Source: Semisulcospira habei (Eukaryota > Mollusca > Gastropoda > Semisulcospiridae). From it: a stretch of DNA of 64,000 bases. The position numbers were made by a program, and so were the translations under genes. The notes under the pieces were generated by a model. The model did no database searches, was not told the DNA's origin, and saw only the letters and a list, made by a program, of their open reading frames with translations. The stretch is taken from contig BTPG01000008.1 of the NCBI GenBank assembly GCA_036245525.1, forward strand, positions 28,047,040 through 28,111,039, written 5' to 3'. Positions 1-12,130 of this stretch are shown here, piece after piece (position 1 is the stretch's first letter; each line of letters opens with the position of its first letter).

Positions 1-1266
<1,266 letters not shown>

Positions 1267-1735
1267 CGGCGTCGTGGGACTAATCAGTGATGCCATGACT
1301 AACGTGAAGCTTGAAGTGACGTCATTTCGCTGCGGCTCGTGCTATTAGGCTTCTTCAGAATAGCTATGCTAAGTACGCCAGACCACAGACTTACGAATGG
1401 CGGGAATCGCAGTGTGTCCGTTTTTATTTCTGTGTGCCAGTGTGTGTGGATCAGAGGGTGGGTTAGAGTAGAAGAAGATGGATTCCTGTCGCTACACGAG
1501 CGGCCGGCCATGCCCGGGCCACGGAGCGTACTAATGGCGGGAAGCGCCGTGTCCGTCTATATTTGTCGTGTGCACCGACGTCAGTGTGTGTTGATCAGAG
1601 ATAGGCTTAGAGATGAGAGAAATGGATCAGCATAAAGCCTAAAAATATGAACAATTCTGAATGTTCCTAAAAGATAGACGCATCTAAGCTCCAAACAATA
1701 GGGTAGACTTTGGGATGAAATCCAGTCTTGTTCGA
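1267..1735. repeat. Dispersed unclassified repeat, copy 1
   Basis: It aligns by eye with 48649-48935 in the same orientation: shared blocks around gtgacgtcattt, aatggcgggaagcg, gtgtgttgatcagag, aatggatcag and tgggatgaaatcc. The middle is duplicated inside this copy (about 1395-1470 and 1530-1610). No coding potential or terminal repeats seen. Confidence 0.6.
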
Positions 1736-1806
1736 TATTTTGGCGGCGGGTGGTAAGAACGTGGTGAGAAAGTTGCGATCCTGACACATGCTTAACGCAC
1801 CTACCA

Positions 1807-1840
1807 CCCCCCCCCCCCCCTCCACACACACACACCACAA
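1807..1840. repeat. C-run and CA-rich low complexity
   Basis: A homopolymer C run followed by a short ACACAC stretch. Confidence 0.8.
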
Positions 1841-1883
1841 CCACCTCCCGCTTTGTTATTTTCGGCCACTAGGAAGCCGGCAA

Positions 1884-1990
1884 CCAATGCACACAAGGCC
1901 ATCGGGCCGACCCAGCCGCCGGGCCTGCGCACGGTCATGCCGCGGGCCAACGGCGGCCGACGTCGGCCCAATGGCCTTGTGCGCATTGGG
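1884..1990. mobile_element. PAL-D palindromic MITE-like element, copy 1
   Basis: It starts ccaatgcacacaaggcc and ends ggccttgtgcgcattggg; the arms pair around a GC-rich core containing ggccgacgtcggcc-type sequence. Flanks read ..caa and aagg.., compatible with a 2-bp AA duplication. Confidence 0.65.
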
Positions 1991-2384
1991 AAGGTGTGAT
2001 GTCGGGAGCCTTTGTGTCAGGATGAAGGTCCAAAACAAAAGAGACCCGCCCACCCACGCCCCGCCCCCTCCCTCCTGGAGGTAACTGATCCGCCCCTGCC
2101 CTTGACTGCTCAGTCCTGACAAATGATGACATTAAATCGGAAGCACCAGACCGCCGAGCGGTAACGCCAGTAGCAGTAAAGGGGTTAAGATTACATCAGT
2201 GCCAGTTCAGGATATAGAACAATGATGACAATAGGCACAACTATTCAGTCTGGCACCATTCTTGAACTATCTTAGTTTGCACGACTTCTGTTATGTTTTT
2301 GGTATCAGTTTCAGCCAACTTAATAAAATTTCAAATACAAAACCGATTTCCAAATACCGTCAGTAGCTCGCTTGAGCTTGCCCT
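1991..2384. other. Unassigned sequence
   Basis: C-rich stretch near 2047-2075, otherwise mixed. The phrase 'cagtctggcaccattcttgaactatc' near 2247-2272 resembles one PAL-B arm and may be a decayed copy. No gene seen. Confidence 0.35.
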
Positions 2385-2552
2385 TAGCACCACGTGAATG
2401 TTCTGTGTTTACGTACAGTGTGTGAGTGAATGCGTGTGATTCACGTGAGCGTGCTTGTTGGGTTCAGTTCGCGGCTACATTCTGCGCATTGAGTTATATT
2501 ATAAATATGAGAAATGCGCCATATAAATGCTATGCATTATTATTATTATGTT
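2385..2552 (+). repeat. Decayed LINE 3' tail
   Basis: The end gcgccatataaatgctatgc followed by (ATT)n matches the style of the 3' terminus at 42585-42625 (gcgcattataaatacc, then ATT repeats). Only the 3' untranslated part is present. Confidence 0.45.
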
Positions 2553-2619
2553 TTTGCTGTGTATGAGGGCCGAAGGTGTCTAAGGGCCGGCATTTTCACT
2601 TACTTGTACGGATAGTTAT

Positions 2620-2711
2620 CCCAGTGCGTAAAGGCCATCGGGCCGTCGTCGACCGCCGTTGGCACGCCAGTGCGTGGGCCGACGTCGGCCCGATAGCCTT
2701 TTGCGCATTGG
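2620..2711. mobile_element. PAL-D palindromic MITE-like element, copy 2
   Basis: Ends cccagtgcgtaaaggccatc and gatagccttttgcgcattgg (plus a final g) are imperfect inverted copies. Flanks are ..ttat and tatt.., compatible with a short target duplication. Confidence 0.7.
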
Positions 2712-2793
2712 GTATTAGACTTCGGGACCAAAGTGAGTCAGCGTGTGTCATTTGATATTTTATTCAGTACTGATTTATTATATTTACCAACAT

Positions 2794-2935
2794 ACCCTTC
2801 CCCCTGATTCCCTCAACCCCTCCCCCGAGCCTCAATCCCCACCCCCGCCCCCGCCCCCGCCAGTCCTCCCCGCTCTCCCCCCATCCAACATCAAAGCTCC
2901 TCCCCTTCCCCCCTCCCCAACAACACCGCCCACTA
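2794..2935. repeat. C-rich low-complexity tract
   Basis: CCCC/CCCG/CCTC-rich stretch with no internal structure. The proline-rich frames are composition artefacts. Confidence 0.8.
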
Positions 2936-3232
2936 ATTTTCAACACAACTGTTCTCTCCTTTTTCACTTGTAAACGAACAGATTTGTAATCTGTAATTTA
3001 ACCTACAATTATTCAATAAGATTTTGCATTTTTACAGATCGTTTATATTTGTTTTGTTTAAAAAGCAAGTACAATAGACTTCTCATGTAGAGAAGTGCTA
3101 CTCGTTTTCTTCAAAAGACTTTAAAGTACTTGGGTGTGAAAAGCGAAAACAAAAAGTCGTGTGAACCAAACAACACAACAACTGTCTCTAATACTAACAC
3201 TCACGTAATGTTAGTATCTTGAACACAGGTTT

Positions 3233-3323
3233 TTAACCCTTTGAGTTAAATCCTTAGCGGGTTTAGTCGCGATGATTCCCGCTACCCGCTGATTAAACCC
3301 GCTACCGACACTCAAAAGGTTAA
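3233..3323. mobile_element. PAL-C palindromic TTAA element, copy 1
   Basis: TTAACCCTTTG at the left and CAAAAGGTTAA at the right. The core is an imperfect palindrome around tcgcgatgattcccgctacc, with tagcgggttt pairing to aaacccgcta. Confidence 0.65.
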
Positions 3324-3367
3324 CTGTCAGTGTAGGAGCACTTGAAGGAAAGTCCAGGACAACCGCT

Positions 3368-3525
3368 TTAACTTATCCATTCAGCCCTGACGCACTGTCG
3401 GCGCCAAGCTAATCTGGCACTGCCCTTGAATTATCATGGTCGATCCATCCCCTGCAACTGGTGCATAGTCATTAGATGACGCCTCTAAAATTTGGGAAAT
3501 AGGGCCGTCGGGCTGAATGAGTTAA
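3368..3525. mobile_element. PAL-B element with one palindrome arm missing, copy 1
   Basis: TTAA at both edges (ttaacttatccattcag, ctgaatgagttaa). Only the right arm of the palindrome remains (ggcgccaagctaatctggca onward). Full copies carry the mirror arm, so this is a deletion derivative. Confidence 0.65.
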
Positions 3526-3563
3526 GACAACTGTCAAGTTATATACTGACTTCCATTAAAAAA

Positions 3564-4390
3564 GTCAAATTTTCACCATAGCGCTTTTCTTCGTAAATAT
3601 GCTTTAATCCGGGTTATTTTGACGTCATTTATTAGGAAATATTATGAAGAGTGTGTTATGTCGTGTGCAAATAGAATGTTTAGTCTTAAAAATCGCACAG
3701 CGATGACTTATGACGTCATCAGTGACACTACCATCACAGGATATTGAAAGTGAAATGGGGAGCATCTGCAGAGGACACAGCTGAAAGCCAACCAATGTGC
3801 AGTGTCACTAGGGTCCGTGTGCATGAAAATTCGGCCTGTATGGTCTTGACCTACTTTTCGTTTGTCAAAGGCACCTAAATAATCAACATGACATACAATC
3901 ATGAAAATCATAAAGTTCTTTATTTTTTAGGTTATCGGCCATATTTACCTGATCAAATGGATATGGGTGTATTCTTTATCTTTGTGTCAGTCACTGGAGC
4001 ATAAAAAAATGGTTTGAAAGTAATTCACATTAAATCAAATAAGATTTATAAAGGAAATGATGTACGCTGGAAGTTCTGGTTCTCTAATGAATTTTTCGAG
4101 TCACATTTCGTTTGAGGCAGTTAATAACATCATAAACAATCCACACAACTTGTGTGTTAAAACATATCACAGGAAACTTGCTTCACAGAGCGTGTCCAGT
4201 TTTGCTTATTTTCACCACTAATTAAACCCTGTGTCCGCCAAGGTAGCCATGGGCGATAACTCATCCAATTTTTGTGTGAAGGTAGCTCAGACAATGAGTA
4301 GGCTGAACATCTGAAGAAAGCAAAAATAAAATTTTCTTGTTTTGCTGTCAAGGTGGCTCTTTGTTTGCGGGTACACTTACAGACACTTTT
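3564..4390. repeat. Long dispersed repeat, copy 1 (about 800 bp)
   Basis: Collinear, same orientation, with 32888-33660. Shared blocks include cgatgacttatgacgtcatc, tgacctac.tttcgtt.gtca, caaatggatatgggtgt, ggaagttctggttctcta and gtccacacaacttgtgtg. Similarity is high but with many substitutions and small indels, so it is old. No protein or terminal repeat recognised. Confidence 0.75.
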
Positions 4391-4415
4391 CAGTATAATT
4401 ACGGGGAATATATAA

Positions 4416-4485
4416 CTGTGCTGGTCTGTGATTTTCGACATTACGGCTTAGAGCCGTAAGGTAAAAAAGCACAGACTAGCACACA
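4416..4485. mobile_element. PAL-E palindromic element, copy 1
   Basis: tgtgctggtctgtgatttt at the left pairs imperfectly with agcacagactagcacaca at the right around ttacggcttagagccgtaag. Confidence 0.65.
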
Positions 4486-4982
4486 CTGATATATCCCTTC
4501 TTGCCTGTCACCCAACAATTCTACCCGGATAGTCCCTCTTTACCGCCAGCTCATGCGTATGCGTTCATCACCCTCACTTCCTCGCTTGTTGAAGAAGTTT
4601 GTCTATAGGTATTATATATGCTGTGTGTTTGCGCATTTATTTCATGTACCGTCTGTTACACGAGTTTGCGGATATTATGATGTTCAGTGTGTTCCATTCA
4701 AATTCACATTAACAATTGTCGTGATAATTCAGTCGTAATAAAGAAAACTTGATAGAAACAGGCTTGAAATTGTCAAGTAAAGACTATTTCAGTTGTTACC
4801 AAACATGACAGTTTTATTTGTTACACTAATAAATCAAGAAATAAGAAATACAAATCGTTGAATGACCTATTGAATTTACGCTGAAAATGTAACGATTGTG
4901 ATTGGTCGGTATGTATTCAGTAACGCATAAAAAAGAAATTGGTGATGACCGAACAGAACCCGGAAAGATTACAGTGTAGAAA
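4486..4982. other. Unassigned sequence flanking the retroelement
   Basis: No gene or repeat recognised. Its right edge (..gtagaa) is the left target flank of the Gypsy element. Confidence 0.4.
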
Positions 4983-5619
4983 TGTTACACACCGGCCGTA
5001 CTCAAGAGTTGTGTGAACAAAGACACCACCAGACATTCGTGTTCCAGAATCGTCTTTTATTTCGGGTACAACATTCTTCCAATAAGTTGGGCAGGACCAA
5101 CCTACTAGCAAAATCGTGATCAGAGCATTCTGTCTGAGCTCTTGTTCTGGGCTCTTCTTCTCCTGAGCTCTTGTTCCTCTCTTGAGCTCCTGCTCCTACC
5201 CTTCCCTTCCGTTCTGAGCTCTCCACAATATATACACATTCGGGGGACAGTGCCCTATTATTGGGAACGTCCCTCTTGGCTCCCAATTTGTCAAAAGAGC
5301 GTCTTTCTGTCAACCATTAATTTCTACTACAATGGGTCTACCCCCAGGCCGTATACACTATACCTATATTTCTTGATCTTGGCCTTACATATTCAGTACC
5401 ACATCCCTTGATCTTGGCCTTACATATTGAGTACTCTAAGCCCCCAGGGAGTGTGGCCCATATTCAATAACGCTTGCTCGCAAATTCAACACATGGAAGC
5501 TTGCGTCAGTGTTCGATCTTGGCCTTACAACTTAGGTATATGATACTAAGCCCTCATTAATAATAGTCCTGAATAATAATTATATACTAATACATGGGGG
5601 TGTCATACGTAGTGTAACA
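4983..5619 (-). repeat. 3' LTR
   Basis: Begins and ends with the 8-bp inverted pair TGTTACAC/GTGTAACA and matches 13422-14058 in length and, by eye, in sequence (constant offset 8439). Open frames inside it are not genes. Confidence 0.95.
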
Positions 5620-5634
5620 TTCCTCCCTGACCCG
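5620..5634 (-). promoter_or_regulatory. Polypurine tract
   Basis: Read on the minus strand the bases next to the 3' LTR are gggtcaggga then ggaa: a purine-rich run where plus-strand DNA priming is expected. Confidence 0.7.
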
Positions 5635-5809
5635 AGAAAAATACATCCCGTTCAGGATTATTTTTCTTTCCTTTCTTAGGGGGTATACACTACGGAACAT
5701 ATGACAATATAATTGCAAATTATTAACCAATCAAAATACATTTCATGACATCGGCACGTGACATCTTATACAATTACTCCATCAAGTATTCGATCCAAAT
5801 AAAAGAAAA

Positions 5810-6012
5810 AGAGTTCATTGTCCATAATTCGAATAAAAGAAAAAGAAAAAGAGTTCATTGTCCACGATTCGAACATAATAAAGGCAAAGTGTTCATTGTC
5901 CACAATTCGAACATAATAAAGGCAAATTATGCATTGTCCACGATTCGAACATAATAAAGGCAAAGTGTTCATTGTCCACGATTCGAACCAAAATAAAAGA
6001 AAAAGAATTTTG
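5810..6012 (-). repeat. 38-bp tandem repeats between env and the 3' LTR
   Basis: About five units built on 'tcattgtccacgattcgaac' plus 'ataataaaggcaaagtgt', some with AAAAGAAAAAG spacers. The second env copy has the same array (14249-14451). The arrays differ at two bases near 5927-5929 (att a versus agt g), the only differences I noticed between the copies. Confidence 0.85.
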
Positions 6013-6088
6013 TCCACGAACTGTTTGTCTCTCATGGGCACCGTTGCGCTCACGGTCCCAACATCGTTCGTCCACTTTGTAGGTCGCC

Positions 6089-8065
6089 TCACTTCAAGGC
6101 CGGGTAGAATTTCACAATTGGCGATGTCGCCTTCAGTTCCACCCTGTCCTCCATCATCGGTGCGGAGGCACTTGCTCCGTAGACATCATTCTCGTCCGCC
6201 ACAGTCGTAGCCACCGATCCCGGGTCCAGTGTAGGTCGAGTGACCCCACCATGTCCTCGCCTAAGTCTTGATAAAGGGCCAGCTCTTAACAAATCAAAAT
6301 ATCTGGCTACTCCCACTATTATGCCTACAATTGACATGACCAGTGCCAATACTAATAAATACTGCCAAGTAGACCAGCCTTCTTCATCTTCGACCTTTTG
6401 CATATTCTGCAATTCCGTGATTAGAGAATCCATCGGAATGTGCTCTATTTCCTTTAATTTCTTAGGTAAGGGAATTGGTTTAAATTCTGGTATCGCTTTA
6501 TGGAATGGTTCCCACAAAGTTATATTCGAAACGACATATTTTTGAATATTATTAATTTCTTCGTCCGTTATAATAAAAACACTTTCTCGTTGATAATACG
6601 GCGTTAGTGTGAGTCTATCGCTAGTTGCGCTACACGTCATCCCCAATCGTACTATACTAACGGGAGGATCTGTCAAAATGAACCTCACTTGTTCCCCATG
6701 ACAACTGACGCTGAAGCGTAATCTTTCTGCCGCACTGATCATCCATACACCATCAGTTATGTACCTTGCCATTGGCAAGACCGAACCAAGTTTGACCCTC
6801 GTTTGACAGTATGTCTTTATCTTGTTCGTACTGTTCATTAGTAAAGCTGTGACACAAAACTGACCAATATTCAGTGGATAGATGGGACTCCTGATTGCAC
6901 AAAAACCTAAAATTGGTTTTGAGCATGCTTGCGCCTCGTCTTCATTTATGAGTACGAAGCGGGTACGCTGTATGTCAACCGCAATCGTCGTCGCCTCTAA
7001 TTCGTACTGCGCAGTCATTGACTCGGTCATACCTTCTGTTCCATTTTTAGGAATTAACGGAACTGGTAAATTATGAACCCTAAAAACTTCAAATCGTTCG
7101 TTGAAATCAAGCAGTGGTACGGCTACGACTACTACGATTTGTTCCGCCTCAAGATACGTAGTACACGTCAAGAACTGGTAATACTCCCAAAGATATTTTT
7201 CGGGGTCCTTAGGTAACCGTAACGGTGGTTGTAGTTGGTTCCCAATCTCGAGCAGTAGGGCTCGTAGATTTGTGGGTGTTATTGTACTAGGCGCCAGGCG
7301 CCCCAACGACAGCATATTCAGTTGTAACTGAAGGTGTTCAAGATATGCAGTTACTCTGTGTACCACCTGCTTCACTTCTCCGATGACTACATCAATTTGA
7401 AAATATGTTGAAACAAATGTTTCAAATTCCCCGATTCTTCTCTCTAGCACTTCAGTAATCTGTTTCATTTGTATACTGAGGTTTGTTAGACTTGACACTA
7501 ATTCATTAATCGAGTGTCTATTTTCCGAAATCTGTACCCTCGATATATCAATTATCGATAGACTCTTTTCTACCACGTGGGTCAGTTTCTTTTGATTTTG
7601 CGCTAAAGTATTTATACCACTCCTTACTGACTGTAAGTCCGCTTCGGTCATTGTACCGAATAAAAAATGCAATGCCTGGCCCACAAAGGGTACCAGTGAT
7701 CGCCTTGACCTTCCGCGTAACGTGTCATACTCGGCTAGGCTATTATACATTCCGGTATAAGTATCCATTACATTTTTGATTTCTTCTCCTAGTGTGGCAA
7801 AACTTTTTACAAACTTACTTTGATCTGTGAAATAATGACCAATCACATTCCACGTAGTATTTGAAACCTTGGAAATGTCGTCTGATAATTTAGTGAGTAC
7901 TCCGTGATACGGTCGTAGATCAATTACGAACGTCACGAGCCATCTTGATCGAGTGGTCATAATCTCACTAAGTTTTTCAAAGACTACATTATTATGAACA
8001 TTAAGGCTATCGGCTAGGCCCAATATCATGAGACAGAGGACGAACTTCATCTTGCACGTCTGCAA
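6089..8065 (-). CDS. env: Envelope fusion-type glycoprotein, full length
   Basis: 658 residues. Seen: a hydrophobic signal peptide near residues 6-20; a furin-type site RGRSRR at 117-122; right after it a glycine/phenylalanine-rich stretch typical of a fusion peptide; heptad-like helices around 145-210; many N-glycosylation sequons; one membrane segment at about 566-590 and a 68-residue tail. Family knowledge: this layout (short N-terminal subunit, cleavage, fusion peptide, coiled coil, C-terminal anchor) is that of baculovirus F-like proteins captured by errantiviruses, which act in membrane fusion. ATG at 8063-8065; a second ATG five codons on would give a more usual signal peptide. It lies 112 bp after pol and is presumably made from a spliced mRNA; I did not find the splice sites. 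Confidence 0.88.
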   Translation of the reverse strand: MQTCKMKFVLCLMILGLADSLNVHNNVVFEKLSEIMTTRSRWLVTFVIDLRPYHGVLTKLSDDISKVSNTTWNVIGHYFTDQSKFVKSFATLGEEIKNVMDTYTGMYNSLAEYDTLRGRSRRSLVPFVGQALHFLFGTMTEADLQSVRSGINTLAQNQKKLTHVVEKSLSIIDISRVQISENRHSINELVSSLTNLSIQMKQITEVLERRIGEFETFVSTYFQIDVVIGEVKQVVHRVTAYLEHLQLQLNMLSLGRLAPSTITPTNLRALLLEIGNQLQPPLRLPKDPEKYLWEYYQFLTCTTYLEAEQIVVVVAVPLLDFNERFEVFRVHNLPVPLIPKNGTEGMTESMTAQYELEATTIAVDIQRTRFVLINEDEAQACSKPILGFCAIRSPIYPLNIGQFCVTALLMNSTNKIKTYCQTRVKLGSVLPMARYITDGVWMISAAERLRFSVSCHGEQVRFILTDPPVSIVRLGMTCSATSDRLTLTPYYQRESVFIITDEEINNIQKYVVSNITLWEPFHKAIPEFKPIPLPKKLKEIEHIPMDSLITELQNMQKVEDEEGWSTWQYLLVLALVMSIVGIIVGVARYFDLLRAGPLSRLRRGHGGVTRPTLDPGSVATTVADENDVYGASASAPMMEDRVELKATSPIVKFYPALK

Positions 8066-8177
8066 AATATAATTACACCCGTAGTTGTATATTCATATTC
8101 CCAAAACTGTATCACCTACACGATCTTCTGATTGATCCTCTCTCAATACCATTTGAGAGTTGCATTTTAAACGAAGC

Positions 8178-11100
8178 CTATAGTAGATCTCCTATAGCCT
8201 CTAATAACCGCCTCACCCCTTCACCCCTAGACTTAGGCAGGATTGCATCCACATGTTTTATCCTATCATCATCAGAATTGTCTGATGTGCCTTCGTCTGG
8301 GCTAACATCAGCCGATTCTGCTTCGACTGTTTTGTCCCTGTTCTGACGTCTAACCCTTTTCGCTAACTCTGTGAGAGGTATGTCGTCTTCCGAAGACGAG
8401 TTCTCACGTTCCTTACGCTGTCTTTTAATCCACCTTTCTCTCGGAGGTAAGTCGCCTACATCTTCACTGCCACTGGAAGAACTGTCTTCCGGTGCGACCG
8501 CATAATTAGTTTTTCTGAGGGGCCTAGTTGTTTCTACTGAGGGTTTAGGCCACTCTTCTAATTTAGCGAGTCTTATGTGCTCTGCATGCACTTTTATTAC
8601 TTCACTAGTCAACTGGTTCCTTATCTTGTACGTTACTGGGGTTGTTTGCTCGACCACCCTGTAATAAGGTTTCCATTTGCTGTCTAATTTATTTTTCCTT
8701 TGGTTATTCTTATAGTACACTGGGTCACCAACTTTGATTTCGTCACCTTTGACTTGTCTATTTGCATATTTTGCTCCCCGCTTCTGTGATTTCTTTATTC
8801 GTTGGTGTACCTGAGTGAACAATTTATGTTGTTGTTCTAAGGCTACCTTATGAAGGTCCTCTCCGACATATTTCCGTCTGGGCCTCAGTATGTTATCTAA
8901 TGGTAATACTGGATCTCTATTATACAGTAGAAAGAATGGAGAGCACTGAGTCGTTTCCGAAACGCTAACCCGGTATGCCGACAACGCATGATTGATGTGC
9001 AAATCCCACGTTTGGATATCTTCCTGTATTTTCTTCGACATGATATCATTCATGGTACGATGAAACCTTTCTACCTTAGCATTAGATTGTGGATGATAAT
9101 AGCTTGTCAACACATGATCTATGTTCAGTTCGCTGAGAACCTCTCTCATGATCCGATTGACATTTTCTGTACCATTGTCAGTGACCACCTGCAAGGGGCA
9201 GCCATGTCGAGGAATTATCTCATCCAACAATATTTGAGCAACAGTTTCTGCCGACTTATCTGGTGCTGGAAAGCACTCTGGATATCCACTGTAATGACAA
9301 ACAAACCCTAAAATGTACTTGTTCCCAGACAGACTAGTAGGGAATGGACCCTGTATGTCTACACTAACCTTTGCAAAAGGATATGGGGGAATGTCCATTT
9401 CCTGCACTGGAACTTTCTGTTTCTGCAAAACCCTTTGCTGACAGGTAATACAACCTCCTATGTATTCATTTAATCCCCTGTACATGTTTGGCCAAAAATA
9501 CTTCTGTTTGATTGTATCGTATGTCTTGTCTAGGCCCATGTGCCCATTTCTGTCATGGTACTGAGTTACGACGTGCTCCACCAAATGGGATGGCACCACT
9601 AACCTCGCTACTGGATCGTCATCAATATTCGACAAGAAATACAAGACATCTTCTATGAACAAATACCTCCTTTTTACACTGGCCGGTGCTTCCTCGTTCA
9701 GGAGCTGATCCTTCAACTTAACAATGTCTGGATCCTTGTCTTGCTCCATTATCATATCGAACCCTGTCACCTCTACCTTTTCTAAAGTTTCTCTGGGATC
9801 TTCTGTCTGACAACTTGCAAACTGCTTTGGTCTAATCTGACTAGAATTAATCACCCCTATTTGGAACGCATTGTCGCTCACTTCTGTGACTATTTCTTCC
9901 GTCTCTTCTGATACTAACTCCTCACCGTTTGGTTGTGGCACTCTAGACAACAAATCAGCCAACACATTCTGTGGCCCTGGAATGTACTCTATAGTGCAAT
10001 TGTACCCTGCTATCCCTAGCGCCCACATCTGAATCTTTTTATTCTGCATGGGTGACTCTAAGAGATATTTCAGTGGTTTGTGGTCTGTGCGAACAACAAA
10101 CTGTGCATTGTGCAAATAGTGGTCTAACTTCTGTAACGCATAATGAATTGCAAATGCTTCCTTTTCTATGGTAGACCACTTCTTCTGGCTCTGGCTCAAC
10201 CTATGGGACAGAAAATAAATAGGTTTTTCTGTCTTTTGCCCTGTGCTGTCTTCACTTTCTTGTGTCAGACACGCCCCGATACATGCGTCACTAGCGTCCG
10301 TGTACAATACATATGGACGTCTCGTGTCCGGATATACCAACAAAGGAACTACTGACAAACTTTGTTTGAGAAAATCAAACGCCTGTTGACACTGATCCGA
10401 CCATTTGAATCTGGCAAATTTCTTTGTCAAACTGATGATGGGTTCAGCTATCTCAGAAAAGTTGGGTATGAACCTGCGATAGTAGGACATCATCCCAATG
10501 ACACTACGACACTCCCTTATACATGTGGGATTCGGCAATGTTCGAATTGCTGACACCTTTTCTGGGTCTGGTTTGACTCCTTCCTTCCCTATCACAAACC
10601 CTAAGTATTGTGTTTCTTCTGCGAAGAACTGACATTTCTTCAGTTTCAACTTGAGTTTATGTTGTCTAAGCCTACCGAACACATCTTTTATGTGCTGATA
10701 ATGCTGTTCCTTTGTTTCTGAAAAGATGAGAATATCATCCATATATGCTGAACAAAATGTTTCTAGCCCCATCAACACTGTGTTCATCAACAACATGAAC
10801 ACACTGGGTGCCTGGCAAAGTCCAAACGGCATGACTGCAAACTCAAAAAGTCCTTTGTGACAAGCGAAAGCTGTTTTCTCACTACTCTCTTTATCCGCCA
10901 TCTCTACCTGCCAGTATCCTGATTTCATATCTAACCTTGTAAAATATTTTGCCTTCCCCAGCAAGGACAAAATATCGTCTATGAGCGGTAGTGGATACGA
11001 CGACTTCTTAGTAATCTCGTTTAGCTTTCGGAAGTCAACGCACAACCTCCTTGACCCGTCTTTTTTAGACACTACTACTAAGCTGAAAGACCATGGCGAC

Positions 11101-12130
11101 ATCGATCTCCTGATGATCCCTGCCTCTAACATCTCATCCACTGCTTTGTCTACTATCTCTCTATCCTGCAAGGGAACGCGGTAAGGTTTCACCCTTATTG
11201 GAGCGTGGTCTCCAGTGTCTATGCTCATTTTGACAGTATTGGTGCGCCCCAAGTCCAGATCGCTACTCGCGAACAAATCGGAATGCTCCGATACCAGTTT
11301 AGTAACTGTGGACCTGATTGCTTCAGGCGCGTCAATTTCTGTCAGATCAATGGAAGCGACTTCTCGTTCTTCCGTTCTGCTAGACACTGACTCTACCTGA
11401 CTTACGCTGTTTGTCCTACCTACCACACATCCCCTTTTTAGCCTGAACGTTTTGTTTGTGTGATTCATGACTAACAAAGGAAAGGTCCTACCTTTGTTTT
11501 TAACTACCCCACTCATCACTGATAGCCCTGGTTCTTCTGCAACAAACCCCCTATCTGTCGCAGAGACTTCTAAACATTCATCCTTACTGAAGTACTGCGT
11601 ATTCTTTATTCTCACTTGACAAATCTCCGCTGTATGCGGTTTCAAAATTTTTGTCTTGTGTATTCTGACTAACGAGGATATGTGTATGTCTTGTTCGTAA
11701 GGTACATACGCATTCCCGACTCTGACCTTTCTCAAATCAAAATAGATGCGTGCTCCGTTCTTATCAAGCCAGTCGTTGCCCAAAATGAAATTTCTATTCA
11801 TCTCTTTCACTATGTAAAATCGATGTTTGAACGACTGTTGTTCTATTTTGAAGTCTAATTCTATACTACCCACAACTCCTAACGCTTCCCCACTGACTGA
11901 CTGTAATGATACGCTCCTTTTCTCTAGTTTTGGCTTTTTCTGTAAATTTTCGTATGCCTTCTTACTAATCAATGATACTTCTGCCCCTGTATCTATGAGA
12001 CTTCTAAACTTCTGACTCCCTACCTTAAAAACTATGCATTTTGGACTTCCTGCTAAATTGATGCTGAAGGATCTACTATTTCTTCCGTTCTGCTCACCGG
12101 CTTCTCGTTGTGCAGAACGTTCTAATTTCC
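8178..12130 (-). CDS. pol: Pol polyprotein: protease, reverse transcriptase, RNase H, integrase
   Basis: Open to about 12130, 150 bp beyond its first ATG (11972); the extra part carries the protease active site (LIDTGAEVS), so translation must come from Gag by -1 frameshift. Numbering from 11972: reverse transcriptase about 283-455 with YMDD at 410-413; RNase H from about 551 (YTDAS, RTDHK); integrase zinc site H806/H811/C841/C844; integrase core D872, D932, E968 (D,D-35-E); a GPY/F-like segment near 1098-1118; then an acidic, serine-rich C-terminus. No chromodomain seen. All catalytic residues are present and no stop breaks the frame. Reverse transcription and integration of the element are the expected roles. 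Confidence 0.95.

Noticed and set aside
5002..5411. 103- and 89-codon frames in the LTR, repeated at 13441-13850
   Set aside because: They lie across U3/R/U5, start and stop without regard to the promoter, and are duplicated only because the LTR is.
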